From assembly GCA_026261815.1 (NCBI GenBank), contig JAMPIT010000885.1, forward strand, positions 248,001 to 312,000: DNA of 64,000 bases, written 5' to 3'. A program made the position numbers and the translations under genes. The notes below the pieces were generated by a model that saw nothing but the letters and a program-made list of their open reading frames with translations, made no database searches and was not told where the DNA came from. Positions 11,782-23,560 of the stretch are shown here, piece by piece. This DNA comes from Monarcha castaneiventris obscurior (lineage: Eukaryota; Chordata; Aves; Passeriformes; Monarchidae). Numbering within the stretch: position 1 is the stretch's first letter; each line of letters starts with the position of its first letter.

Positions 11782-12261
11782 TCTATAAACTCCTTCAGAA
11801 GACTCCAGTTCTCCCTCTGGAGAGCCAAAACCGCTTCTAAGACACGTTTTTGGGAGCAGAGAGACCTTTGAGTTGAGTTTTTAGACCCCCAGTGGGGGAA
11901 TGAAACACTTGACCCACTTTGAAGAGTTTTCTTGTCAAATCCTGCTGCAAGTGTGGAAAACAAAAGTCACCTGTCTGCAAATAATGAGTTGTGTCTGGCA
12001 CTGCTGGGGAAACTGATATTTCTTCCTGAAAACTTTGTGGCGCCTCTTGAGGGACAATCCTACCCCTCCAGCACTATAAATAAGTAAAGAACAAGATAAT
12101 CCAACATTTGTCAGAGAAATGCCTGCTCAGGAGAAAGGAACTTGTCAGCGGAGGATTCGCTTGTGTGGTTTAGTTTTGTTTTCTTTGTTCCTTTTATTTT
12201 CTTCTCTTTTGTTCCGTTCCGTGGCCTGGAGCGCGTTGAACGGATTAAGATGGAAACAGTT

Positions 12262-12393
12262 GTCACCATCCCTGGAGGTGTTCAAGAAATGACAGGATGT
12301 GGCACTCGGCGCTCTGGTCTGGTTGACAAGGTGGCGATTGGTCAAAGTTTGGACTTGATGGTCTTTTCCAGCCTAAATGATTCTGTGAGATGC
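12262..12393 (+). mobile_element. CR1 LINE 3' tail fragment
   Basis: CACCATCCCTGGAGGTGTTC, the GTCTGGTTGACAAGGTGG block and the tail AATGATTCTGTGAG. Confidence 0.85.
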
Positions 12394-12771
12394 TGATTAC
12401 AAGGATTTTTTCCCCCCAGGTTTCAAAGGTCTGAAGCCTTTCGAGATTAGAGCTGAAAGATAAAGTGGGTGATGCAGGCTTTGAAACGAGACTCAGCCAC
12501 AGTGAGGGGTGTGAGGGCCATTTCCCTGGGAAAGTGGAGATCCGGCCGAGCATCCAAGAGGAGGAGGAACCATCATCCCTTCCCGTCACCCTCTGCAGGA
12601 GGCTGGGATGTTGTGTTCCAGCTCACTTGGACACACCGACCTCCTTGCCCCATCCCTTCCTTTCCTTCTCACTGAGTGGGTTTGGGTTTCCAATTTCTTT
12701 TTGCTCCCTTAGCAACATTTTTTAGGTACCAGCTGCTGACCGGCTGACCCAGCTCATGACCTTGTTCAGAG

Positions 12772-12905
12772 ATTCATGGAATGGTTTGGGTTAGAAGGGA
12801 CCTTGGAACTGCATCTGGTTCCAACTCCCCTCACCACTAGAGGTGGTGCCACTCACTAGACCAGGTTGTTCCAAGCCCTCTCCAGCCTGGCCTTGAGTGT
12901 TGGAA
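12772..12905 (-). mobile_element. CR1 LINE 3' fragment
   Basis: ATTCATGGAATGGTTTGGG antisense tail, ending around CTGGCCTTGAGTGTTGG. Confidence 0.82.
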
Positions 12906-13009
12906 CTCAAGGCACGCCTCTGGCTGCCCTGGGAGGTCAGGAGGCCCGGCACGGGGGTCCTGGACCCTGGCAAAAAGCTTAGAATGACACCATCTTTGAT
13001 TTTAGTCTA

Positions 13010-13495
13010 TGGGAAAGATTGCTGACACAGTGCGAAGTATTGCAAAACAAGAGAAGTTAAAAATGAGTAGTAGTTTAGTATTTTACAAGGTAAAAAGTAG
13101 ATTTTAGGATTTTTAATATGAGGATGAAGGGTCTAAGATGGAGGATTTTGGGCGTTGCCCTGTTCTTCTTCTTCTCCTCCTCTTCCATCTTCTCTCTTAG
13201 TATTGGCATAAAATGCTTGGTAGAATGAAAAAGAGGTAGAAATGCTGTGTCTAGAATAGGTGCAAATGAATTGGTATAGAATAGTGAATTATAAATGCGT
13301 TGTGAAGAATGGTTGGATCATGGAAAGGGCACAAAAAGGCCGGGACAGCCCAGGACTGGGCAGTGCCTGCTCGGACTCGGCTGCATCAGATGTGCGGCCG
13401 GAGCTGAGAGCTGGCAGAGATAAGGAGAAATAAACAACTTGAAACAACATCTGCAGGCGTTTCTCATCTGTTGGGGCTCGGGGTAAAACTTCCCA
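13010..13495 (+). mobile_element. Probable solo LTR of an endogenous retrovirus
   Basis: The segment starts TGGGAAAG and ends ACTTCCCA, a 7-of-8 inverted terminal match with TG...CA ends. Near its 3' end an R/U5-like stretch carries GAGAAATAAACAACTTG, with a polyadenylation signal on the + strand, preceded by a GC-rich block GGGACAGCCCAGGACTGGG. No primer-binding site or gag/pol sequence follows, so it is a solo LTR. I could not find a target-site duplication. The subfamily is not assigned, and the 5' boundary is less certain than the 3' one. Confidence 0.6.
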
Positions 13496-14321
13496 GAGGT
13501 GAAGATAAAGAACCTGCATTTGTGTAGAGTACCTAACTCCTGCACTTGAGCACTTCCACGGGATGGGACCATCCGTTTCATGCAGCCCTCATCATCCATT
13601 CCCAGGGAAGCCTTCCCGATTTTCCTTCCCATTTTTCAGACATTGCTTGAATGTTGTTACAAGCTTCCCTGCAGAAGTGATTTCACTGCCTTGAGACGAT
13701 GGGATCGTGTGGTGGGGAGGGGCACTTGGCTTCCCCTCTGTGATAGATTATTTTCCATGTTATTCCAGAGTGAGTGGAGCTGCAGGTGCCGGTCCTGGTG
13801 CGCTGTCAGCGTGTAATTAACCCTTTCTCCCTAAATCCTTGGGGAAGGGAGACACAGTGGAATGGGAATCTTGGGTTTTGAGATAGAGTTGTGTGTTGCC
13901 CATTGGATGCATTCCAGTTCCTGTATCTCATTCCCACAGAACGGTGTGGTTGACTTGCCATGGATGAAATGAACATAAAAACTCAATATATTCCCTCTCC
14001 TTTGGGAAGGAGAACGTATCGCTGGGAATTCCAGGGAAGCTTTCTCATCCTTTTCATCTTCCTCTTGTTGTGTTGGCGATTGGGGCAATCAGGGTCTGCA
14101 CCGAGTCGTCCACCATCATCCCACTGATGGACATTAATGGGTTAAACCAGGCTAATTCCATAGTTTCTGGGCTTTTTGGTTGCACTCTGAGGGTCCCTAA
14201 GAAGTCCATCCATTCAGGAAGTGGGATGAGGTCACGCAACAACTGTTACACCTCTGGGAACCGTTGGGAAGCACTTGGGATACGTTGGTTTCTTGTTGTA
14301 CAACCCAACACTGGATTGGGG

Positions 14322-14497
14322 TGGTGGTGAGACCCTGGCACAGGCTACCCAGAAAAGTTGTAGCTGCCCCATCCCTGGAAGTATTCCAGGCCAGGTTGGA
14401 CAGGGCTTGGAGCAAGCTGGGACAGTGGAAGGTGTCCCTGCCCACACTTGGAACTCGATGGTTTTTAATGCCCCTCCCAACCCAAACCATTCCGGGC
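14322..14497 (+). mobile_element. CR1 LINE 3' fragment
   Basis: GTGGTGAGACCCTGGCACAG through GGTGTCCCTGCCCACAC to CCAAACCATTCCGGG. The usual CATGGCAGGGG stretch is shortened. Confidence 0.85.
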
Positions 14498-15079
14498 TTC
14501 TTTGTTCACGATCCTGAAAGAGGTCAGTGGTTGGAGCTGAGAACGGAGAGCGGAGTTTGGGACCATAATTCACGGTGGATGGAGCAAATCCATATTTCTC
14601 TGGTTCTGGGGTGTCATCTCAAAAGTTGCAGAGAAAACAGGGAAAACTGTTTAACGTCGGCTTCCACGGCGGAAAATTGCCGAGCGCTCCGACGGGAGAG
14701 CCTTTAATCGACGTTCCCATATATTGTGAGCAGACAGGGATGGGGATTTTAAAGATCTCAGCAAATGCCGTCTTCTCTCCTTGATCCATTTGTTTTTTCC
14801 ACCTTCTGGGGTCCAAGAGGTGGGATCCCAACATCCCGCAGACCAGTTTGGAGCACAAACTGGACTGGTGGTGTGGGCTAGATGCTTTTAAGTGGTGCAA
14901 GTGGTTCAAATCTCCCGATTTTGGGGGGTTTCAAGCACAGCTTTTTATGTTGTTTATTTAATTGGGATGCTGCTCTGGTGGGACTTTACCTCCCAGTGCC
15001 GCTTGCACTGAGGCGAAGGAATCGTGAGCAGAGGGCAGAGGTTGGGACACCGGGAGTTAATTTCCTTTTATCAAGATGA

Positions 15080-15470
15080 TAAAATCCCCCCTCCGCCTTC
15101 CCGGCTTTTGCCGCGTTAATCTGCGAACGGAGTCGGAATGTGACGAATGGCCTTAAAGTTCCTGTCAATTTTTTTCTTCCCAAATTCATTTGACATGAAA
15201 GTGAGAAGTAAACAGAAAGCCTGTGGTTAAGCAGATAACTTGGAAAGCCTTTTCCATCACATTTAAAAATGGCCGTGTCATGGATTCTGCGAATTGGCGG
15301 CTCCTATTTTGTTTGATTTTATTTTGTCTGTGTGGTAAATTTTCTTTTAATAATCCCGACGTGGTTTGACGAGGTTTTAGGCCTCGGATTTTTTTTGAAG
15401 GGATGTTAAACCATTCTCCAAAATGACATCTCATTAAAGTGAAATTCATCTGCTGGGATTGGAGCCGTTA
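15080..15470. other. Unique block just before the polypyrimidine tract
   Basis: CpG-bearing words (GCCGCGTTAATCTGCGAACG, CCCGACGTGGTTTGACGAGG) alternate with TAAT-type sites. It contains no CR1. Confidence 0.33.
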
Positions 15471-15734
15471 CAGGCGGGAGGGAACAGTGACTCCCATTTG
15501 GAAATCCATATTTTTTGTTTCTATAGGAAGTACTTTTAATCCTTTTAATGAGGCTGGGATGAGATGCACAACCCGGATTGTTTCGGAGCAGCCCTGACAT
15601 CTGGCCCAGCATAATCCAGTTTCTGTTCTGGACTGGTTTAGAGGCTTTAAAAAACAATGGCACCTCTTTGGGGCAAAGCTTGGGATTAATCCTCCCTGCT
15701 CCCCCTTCCCAAGAGACGGACACTGAGGAAAACT

Positions 15735-16643
15735 CACTCCTCTCTTCTGTCTTCCTTTGCTTTTTATTTCTTATCTCTTTTTCTTCTTCCCCATTTTCTC
15801 TTTTCCTTCTTTCCCTTTTTCTTGTTATTTTCTTTTTCTTCTTCCTTTCCCCCTTTTCCTTTTTTTGTTTTCCCCTTTTTAATTTGTTTTGCCTTTGCTA
15901 TCTCTTTTCTCTTCCCTTTTTCTAGATTTTCCCCCTTTTACTTTTCATTGTTTTTCTTTTTCCTTTTTTGTCTTCTTCATTTTTCACCTTCTTGCCTTTT
16001 TCCCTCTTTCTTTTTTCCCCCTTTCCTTTTCTCCTTTTCTCCTTTTTCCTTTTTTCCGTTTTTCCCTTTTTTCTCCTTTTTTCTCCTTTTTTCTTCTTTT
16101 TTCTCCTTTTTTCTCCTACCCTCCTTTCCCTTTCTTTCCTTTTCCTTTGTTTTTTCTTTTGCTTTGTTCCTTTTTTCTTTTTCCCATTTCCTCTTACCTT
16201 TTTTCCTTTTTGTTTTTCATTATTCTTTTCCTTTCTCCCATTCTTCATTTTTTCCTTTATTTCCCTTTTTAAACTCCTTCCTTTTCCTTTTTTTCTCCTT
16301 TCTCATTTTATCTCCTTCCCTCCTTTTCCTTTTTTCCCTCTTCCTCTTGTTTTCTCTTTTTCTTTTTTCCTTTTTCTTTTTCCTCTCCCCTTTTTTCTTT
16401 TTTTCTTCCCCCCCTTTTTTCCCTTTTTCCCTTTCCTCCTTTTTTCCTTTCTCTTTTTCCTTTTCCCTTTTCCCCCTTTTTCCATTTTTCCCTTTTCTGT
16501 TTTTCCTTTTTCCCTATTTTCTTTTCCCCTTAAAATCTTCTTTCATATTTTTTCCTTTATTTCTCTTTTTCCCCCTTTTCTTTTTTCCTTCTTTTTCCAC
16601 TTTTCTTTTTTTTTTCCACTTTTTTCCCCCTTGTCCTTCCCCC
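15735..16643 (+). repeat. 0.9-kb polypyrimidine (C/T) tract
   Basis: About 900 bases of almost pure T and C, built from TTTTCC and TTTCCC-type runs with only scattered G and A. The complement is polypurine. It reads without stops in several frames only because C/T codons cannot form stops, so the Phe/Ser/Leu/Pro 'protein' is an artefact. It lies on the transcribed-sense strand, so the pre-mRNA would be a long U/C tract. Confidence 0.97.
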
Positions 16644-17361
16644 AAACATCTTTCCCAGCCGGTTGCTTTCCCACCCGGCAAACTCAGCAGCAGATCCAAG
16701 TTGTGCAGCTTCCAGCGGGATTCAGGGACTCCACCACCCCCACTCCCTGCTCTGACCACCCCCATCCTCCCAGTCTCCCCAGTTCCTGGGCAACCTTATG
16801 CTGGGAGGTTTTATTTTTCCTGCTTTTCCATGAATTCCAGGCTGCCGGCGCTGGGGGGAAGCGCTCCTGTTCCCTCCTCGCAGGGTCGGCCGCAGTAATC
16901 GAGCTCCACTTCGGAGGAAGTAATGAAACCAAAATAAAAGCGGGACTCAGGGGTTAATGACCAGCTCTAAATGCACATGAACATCCTTAGGAATAATGGG
17001 ATTTTCCTTTTTTAATTTTGGTTAATGGAGTCGTCGCGTTTCGAATGGATTCCATTAAAAAGAAAACTGCCACATCCGATCCCGGGGAAAGCGAGGGGTT
17101 ATTTACTCGGCAGGGCGTTGTGTGGATCTTGGATCAGCTCTTCCCCTGGAGCCTGGAGCATCCTTGCTGGGGAGCCCAGCATTCCCTAAACCCAGATCTT
17201 TTCTTCCTGGGAGATCTTGAAGCTTCATCCCGTGCTGGAGCTGGGTTGGATTTGATGATCTGAAAGGGCTTTTACGACATAATCCATTGAGAGCCCCCCA
17301 GCCTGGCAGTGGCTTTCTGCCTCATGAGGTGTTGGGTTTTCTGCACCCTTTGGCATGAGAT

Positions 17362-17575
17362 TACAAAATCCCAGGATTTTTTAGGTTGGAAAAGACCTCC
17401 AAGATCACTGAGTCCAACCTGTGACCGATCCCCACCTTGTCACCCAGATCAGAGCACTGAGTGCCATGTCCAGTGATTCCTTGAATACCTCCGGGGATGG
17501 TGATTCCACCACCTCCCCAGGCAGCCCATTCCAATTTTACTCTTCTTTTGTGAAAAAATTCCTCCTAAGATGACC
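17362..17575 (-). mobile_element. CR1 LINE 3' fragment
   Basis: The + strand has TTAGGTTGGAAAAGACCTCC, GATCACTGAGTCCAACC and GGTGATTCCACCACCTCC, the antisense of the older CR1 subtype. Confidence 0.85.
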
Positions 17576-18840
17576 AAGCTGGATGGAAATGGTCTGGAAG
17601 CCATCCAGTCCATAACTTGGAGAACATAACTGGAGTTTCTTCCTTCTGTCTCATTTCCCACCACCCCAAACCGAGTTGTGATGGTGCAAAACCACTGGAG
17701 GAGAGCGCAGTGCCGCTGTTCCCGACTGGAATCGGCGGCATCCTCAGCGGGATTTTCATCTGGGTCAGGACAGCATTTCAAAATTGCTCTCCTGAGTGAG
17801 ACATCTCTGGCTGATGGGCTTCACAGATCAGTCTTGGAGGCTCAAACTCAACCCCAGGTAGGTAAAACCATTCCTGAGGATGTTCAGCAGCTCCTGGTGG
17901 ACTTTGGATTCTCTAGGCCAGGCAAGAGCAAAGCAAAGGATGTGGTTTTGTTGGAATGTGTTTGATTGGAAGTGTGGATTTAGGGTCTTCAGTACCAGGT
18001 TGGCTCTAGAGATCTACTCCGAAGGGTTCCCACTGTTTTTGGGATACTGTGGGTCAGGGACAAGGAGATTCTGGAGCCCTGCTGGAGTTTGCAACAAAAG
18101 GATCCTATGGAAAAAGAAAAACTGAGATGATAAATTAAATAAAAAAAGGATTTTTTTCTGCATTCCAGGAAGTGTTTGTTTGGAGAGGTGCAGGGGAGTC
18201 ATGAGAGGTTTGGGGTGAGGAAACATCTCCCAGTTCCATCAGGATGCTACACAAGCATTCCCAGCCCCCAGGTCTGGACAAACCAAGGGGAAAGATCCCG
18301 TAGGGACTAAAACCAGCATGGAGGGCATCGCTTCTGTTGTCTCACAGAGCAGAGGTGTTTGTGGTGGTGCCACTTCTCAGCGAGCTCCTGGGCAAAGTCT
18401 TCCTGACTTGCTGCTCCCACCATTCCATTCCCATGGAATTTTCAGTTAATCTGTTTTCCTTAGTGTTTCTAATAGTCTGAGAGCACGGGCAGCTCGAGGA
18501 GGATTTGCTCAGGAGTGGTTTTCATTAGCCAGGGTTTCTTTTCCTCTTCTTTTCTGAGGCCTTTCCATGCTTTCCAATTCCAGCAGCTGTCAGAGAAAAG
18601 TGGAACATCCTTAGTGAGGAGGTTTAGAGGGATTAAAAGTTGGGAGTTCGTGGCTATGGATCAGCGGTTTTGGGTCAGGGGATGGATTGTCTGGTGTGGG
18701 AATTCGGGTGATAGGGGCAAAATGTGGGCTCAGGTAATCCAAGAGATATTCTCCAATGATGGGTGCCATGTCCAGGTGCTGGGACACCCAGTTGGAGATG
18801 GTCGTTCCCATTCCAAGGTGGAAAAAAGTCAAAAATTCTC

Positions 18841-19248
18841 TGAGTGCTCTGGAGCCAGGCTGGGAGAGTTGGGAATGTCCAGCCTGGAGAAGAGAAGGCT
18901 CTAGGGAGACCTCAGAGCCCCTTCCAGTGCCTAAAGGGGCTCCAGGAGAGCTGGAGAGGGACTTGGGCCAAGGGATGGAGGGACAGGACACAGGGAATGG
19001 CTTCCCACTGCCAGAGGGCAGGGATGGCTTGGATATTGGGAAGGAATTTCTCCCTGGGAGGGTGGTGAGGGGCTGGAATGGAATTCCCAGAGAAGCTGTG
19101 GCTGCCCCATTCCTGGAAGCGTCCAAGGCCAGGTTGGATGGAGCTTGGAGCAGCCTGGGATAGTGGAAGGTGTCCCTGCCCATGGCAGGGGGGTGAAACT
19201 GGATGGTCTTTAAGGTCCCTTCCAACCCAAACCATTCCATGATTCCAT
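18841..19248 (+). mobile_element. CR1 LINE 3' fragment with intact tail
   Basis: TGCTCTGGAGCCAGGCTGG to CCAAACCATTCCATGATTCC. All blocks of the common subtype appear in order without a large gap. Confidence 0.92.
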
Positions 19249-20651
19249 AAAAAAATGTTAATTATGGCTGTGACGCTGTTTTTTATGGATTAGGATGCAG
19301 GGTCCAGACCCAGATGGGCTCTGGGCAACCAGGGTGGATGCTGTGGGAAGGAAGCAGAGGATTGATCCTTCTTCATCCAGCCTTGGGATCCATCTTGTTC
19401 AAAGTCCCTCAGGGACCGAGCGTGATCCTGTTGGGATTTGGAGCTGGTCTCTCAAGCCCTTTAACCCTCTTGGTGCTGCTCACTCTGTCCCAGGGCATCC
19501 ATTTATTCCTTCCCAGGTGCTCCAGGATAAAATCTGTCATGGGACCGTGAAGTTCCAAGTTCAACTCTTCTCCATCCAAATTCCCTGAACAGCAGCTGTA
19601 ATACTAAATAATATAAATTTGATGGGATATTTTTCACCTTTTCTAACCCGGGCTTCAGCAGCAACAGAGTAGCTTGGCCAGATGAAATCTCCCTGTGGAT
19701 AAAGGTTTCCAAACTGGTCACATGCTGTATTTAAAACTCATTTTGAAGTGGTTTGGACCCTTTGGAAGTGGTTTTTCTAAGGCTAATTATCCCTCCTAAC
19801 AGCATCCCATTTGGAATATATTTTCTGGTGCTGGGTATTTACACGCTCCCTGTTTTTTCACCTGACAGTGACAGCTGTGGGAGAGAGGAATGTATTTAAT
19901 TCCTAAATTTCTACTCTAATAAGAGATTAGTAATGGCAGAGCTGCTTTTTTTCCACCCTTTTCCCAGACGGTTTTCCCTACAAAGGGTCGTAACTTCTCC
20001 AACCTTTTAGCAGATCGAGCCCTGAAGTTTTCCTGTGCCAGTTCCAGTGTGAAAGTTGGAATTAAAAAGAAAAAAACCACCTAAAAAAGGAGGAATGGGG
20101 AAGCGGAGCATGGCTGAATGGCAGCTCCACGAGGCATAAATTCCCTGAATTACTTCTTATCCTGATAAAATTGGGATAAAATTGGGATAAATTCCTTTAA
20201 ACCTCTTTGTGAGCTGCTGCACTGAGCCGAGTCCAACTGGTGCCGGCATCTGGGCTGAGCTCCGGGCTGTGCCCGGGCAGGTCTCGAAGCTCGGGAATGA
20301 GCAATCCAGTTTTTGGGGGCAAAAAAGGTCACTTGGCAAGTGCTGGAGCATCGTTTTCCACTGATTAATTCTGTCCAGGCTAAGTAAACACTTAGGCTTC
20401 TTTCAGGCTGAAGGATGGACCCATCTGTTTCATCTTGGTGGGAGAAATCAGGGAGTATCCTGAGCTGGAAGGATCATCGAATCCAGCTGCTGGCTCTGCA
20501 CAGGGACATCCCCAAAAAAGATAAAAAATACTCTAAAAAAGATGGAGGAAACTGCTGGATTGGCAAATGCAGGGGGATCCTAAATAAGATCTCCGAGAGC
20601 TTCACTGGGCAGCAGGATCTGTTTTCCTGGAGCTGGAAAGGGCTTCATGCA

Positions 20652-20694
20652 ATGGAAGGAAGGAAAGGAAGGAAGGAAGGAAAGGAAGGAAGGC
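20652..20694. repeat. (GGAA)n microsatellite
   Basis: About ten GGAA units with two A insertions (AGGAAAGGAAGG pattern). Confidence 0.95.
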
Positions 20695-20845
20695 ATTTGT
20701 GCATCTCCCCCGTGGGTCAAATTTCACCCTTGGGGTGAGTTAATGAAATTTCCCATTGAGTTTAAGTGTCTGATTGTACTCAACATGGAGAAAAATTCCA
20801 AAATAATTATATATTCATATCCAAAACCTACATAATGTTTGGAAG

Positions 20846-20936
20846 ATCTACTGGAAGGTTTCCTGCCCATGGCAGGGGGTTGGAATGAGATGATCTTTAA
20901 GGTCCCTTCCAACCCAAATTATTCTGGGATTATGTA
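20846..20936 (+). mobile_element. CR1 LINE tail
   Basis: CTACTGGAAGGTTTCCTGCC to CCAACCCAAATTATTCTGG. Confidence 0.82.
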
Positions 20937-21315
20937 ATCAGTTTTCTCAGTCCCTGGGTGTTTATTTCCTTCTGCTGCCTTGGAAATAATTGGAATTAGC
21001 TCGTTAATACCAACTAATATCCCTCCTGCCAGGTCTGGTCTCTCCCCAGCAGAGCACTGAGATTTCCTCTTTCTACACCCAAATTCTCTGTCTGACGCAG
21101 CTTCCTTTGGGATGAAGCCATTGTGTTCCCTCCAAACCTCGGTTTTATCCCGTTAGGGAATGCGTGGATGATGCAGGACTATCCAGGCTCTCCTTGGCTC
21201 TTCCCAGGCTGGATCCTGGCACCTCTGTGTGGATTTCAGCACGAGGCCGGATTCGCCACCGCCCTTGGCACCGGCCAAGGCGACCATCTGCATCCGGCAG
21301 CTTCCCTGTTCCCGG

Positions 21316-21335
21316 TCCATCCATCCATCCATCCC
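21316..21335. repeat. (CCAT)n short microsatellite
   Basis: TCCAT repeated as four and a half CCAT units. Confidence 0.9.
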
Positions 21336-22000
21336 CAGGTGCCAGTCGGGCTCTGCAGCATCTGCAGCTCCTGCTGCCCTCCAGGCTCGCCTGGAAGGAG
21401 GATTTGCAGGAGGATACGGGGAGGTCTGAGAGGTCACAGCTGTTAAAGCTGGGAAAGTGGGAAAAAAAGAGCAGAGGGATTCCCGAAGTTGGCGCGGATC
21501 CCGCAGCCACCTGTCCGTGAGCAGGAATGGTTTTCCAAGCTGAAATAATATTTTGGTTGCAAATAATTTACTTTTATCCCCCCAAATAAGCGGAGATTCA
21601 ATAATTGCTTCTGGAATTGCTGGTAGTGAATCCAGATCTGTCTTCCTGCCGTCCTCTGGTGTGGAAAGGAGGATGTTAATGGAGGCAATGAGGGGTGAAT
21701 CTCTGGGGAAACTCCAAAGCTATTCCGGTTCAGGATATTTTATATGGAGAAAGGTTTTGTGGCTCAATAAGGAGGAGCAGGGAGTGTCGAAGGTGACGTC
21801 TGTGCTGCTTTAAATTCCTTTTTAAACGCAAGGATAAAAGGGGGCAAAGGGGAAACGTTATTTGTGTCATGGGAAGGAACTTTGTGGGAGTTGTGGGAGG
21901 CAGCGGCCTCCCACACAAATGTTTTCCTGTTCCCTCCCTCTAACAAATTCCTGGTCTCTTCTGCATCTAAAATAATGCTGTTTCAACCCAAATCAGGGTG

Positions 22001-22475
22001 TGGAATCAGGGAATCATTGAGGTTGGGTAAGCCCTCATTGAGTCGAACCATTCCTCCAGCACTGCCAAGGTCACCACTAAACCATTTCCCCAAGTGCCAC
22101 ATCCACATGGCTTTTAAATCCCTCCAGGAATGGTGATTCCACCCCTGCTCTGGGCAGCTGTGCCAGGGCTTGATAACCCTTTCCGTGATAAAATTCATCC
22201 TGATGTCCATCCTGAACCTCTCCTGGCACAGCTTGAGGCCGTTTCCTCTTGTCCAGTTTCTTGTTTCCTGGGAGCAGATCCCAAACCCCACCTGACTCCA
22301 CCCTCCTGTCAGGGAGTTGTGGAGAGCCCAAAAGTCCCCCCTGAACCTCCTTTTCCCCAGGCTGAGCCCCCCCCCAGCTCCCTCAGCCTCTCCTGGTGCT
22401 CCAAACCTTTCTCCAGCTCTGTTCCCTTCTCTGGACACATTCAGCTCCTCAATGTCTGTTTTTCTGAACTCCTGG
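22001..22475 (-). mobile_element. CR1 LINE 3' fragment, 475 bp
   Basis: It is the antisense counterpart of the subtype at 118-532: CCAAGTGCCACATCCACATG, CAGCTTGAGGCCGTTTCC, CAGGGAGTTGTGGAGAGCC. It has a run of nine C near 22370. Confidence 0.9.
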
Positions 22476-22555
22476 GTTTTTAAGAATAAAAATCTGATGA
22501 ACGAGGAGGAGGAGAAAAGGACTTCCTTGTGCAACATGTGAAGATGTGGGATTAG

Positions 22556-22735
22556 AATCCTGGAATCATGGGATGGTTTGGGTTGGAAGGGACCTTTAAA
22601 GACCATCCAGTTTCACCCCCTGCATGGGCAGGGACACCTTCTACTATCCCATGTCGCTCCAAGCCCCATCCAACCTGGCCTTGGGACACTTCCAGGGATG
22701 GGGAAGTCCAAAACCTCTCCAGGCAACCTGTTTGA
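22556..22735 (-). mobile_element. CR1 LINE 3' fragment
   Basis: AATCCTGGAATCATGGG antisense tail to CTCTCCAGGCAACCTG. Confidence 0.9.
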
Positions 22736-23224
22736 ATCCAGCAGGACTGACCGGATGTGCTGCCCCTGTTTGTAATCCCTGGCATTAATCCTGTGTCATC
22801 CGTGGGTTTGTGCATGGACAGGGAATTAGGCAGGATGAATTTTACCCTGGACCTGCTTTCCAGTCCCGGCACATCCCAGTGGGCAGCTCCTCGTGGATCT
22901 GCATCATTCTCACCTGTGCACAGGTGACACCAACCAACTTGCAAACGTGAGGGAGGGCAGCGATTGCATTGGCCAGATCCAGAGCTGTGGCAAAACCGTC
23001 CGGAGGTTGGGATCCATCTGGGAGGGCATCTTGGCAAATCCTCTGTGTGAAATTCCGTAGGAAGCGCTTCATGGAGCATCCAAGAGCGCTCTGCCTGCCC
23101 GGGGAGCGCAGCTTTGGGAGCCTTTTTGCCTGCGTTGGTGAAACTCTCGCCTCCTATTTTCCCCCCTTTTTTTTTCCCCGTCGGCGCTGCTGAAGTGAGG
23201 CTTCCTCGGGCAGGTTTTTTACAA

Positions 23225-23560
23225 TTTGGATTTGATGAGAACAGTCGGTTATGACTCCCCGAGTGCCGTAAAAGTTGATGCGATGGTCGCTCCGCGCCTG
23301 TGCTCATTTTTATAATTTTTTATTTTATGAAACAGGACAGGGAGCTTAGTGACTTATTACTATTCATTTCGTTTCAATGCAGTAAATATTGATTCAGTTG
23401 GGGCTTTTCAATTTAAACCACTTGCCGATTATATAAAATATTACTGGCCTCTGGAATTATGCTTACGGATCCCTTCGGCTGCTCATTAACGAAGGAGTGC
23501 AATTTTTAGATCCCTTTGCTTTCATCATCCAAATAAATGGGCCGAGCTCCCTCTTCCCAG
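23225..23560. other. Unique block, candidate non-coding element
   Basis: CGGTTATGACTCCCCGAGTG, GATGCGATGGTCGCTCCGCG and an AT-rich half with GTGACTTATTACTATTCATT and GCTCATTAACGAAGG. It is CpG-bearing and repeat-free. Confidence 0.37.

Noticed and set aside
15822..16898. Open frames of 358 and 329 codons (+) and 108 codons (-) over the C/T tract
   Set aside because: Pure pyrimidine sequence cannot form stop codons on that strand. The Phe/Ser/Pro-only and Lys/Arg/Glu/Gly-only peptides are composition artefacts.
21123..21520. Overlapping ~120-codon frames on both strands
   Set aside because: GC-rich unique intron. Frames are open on both strands at once and no domain pattern is seen.
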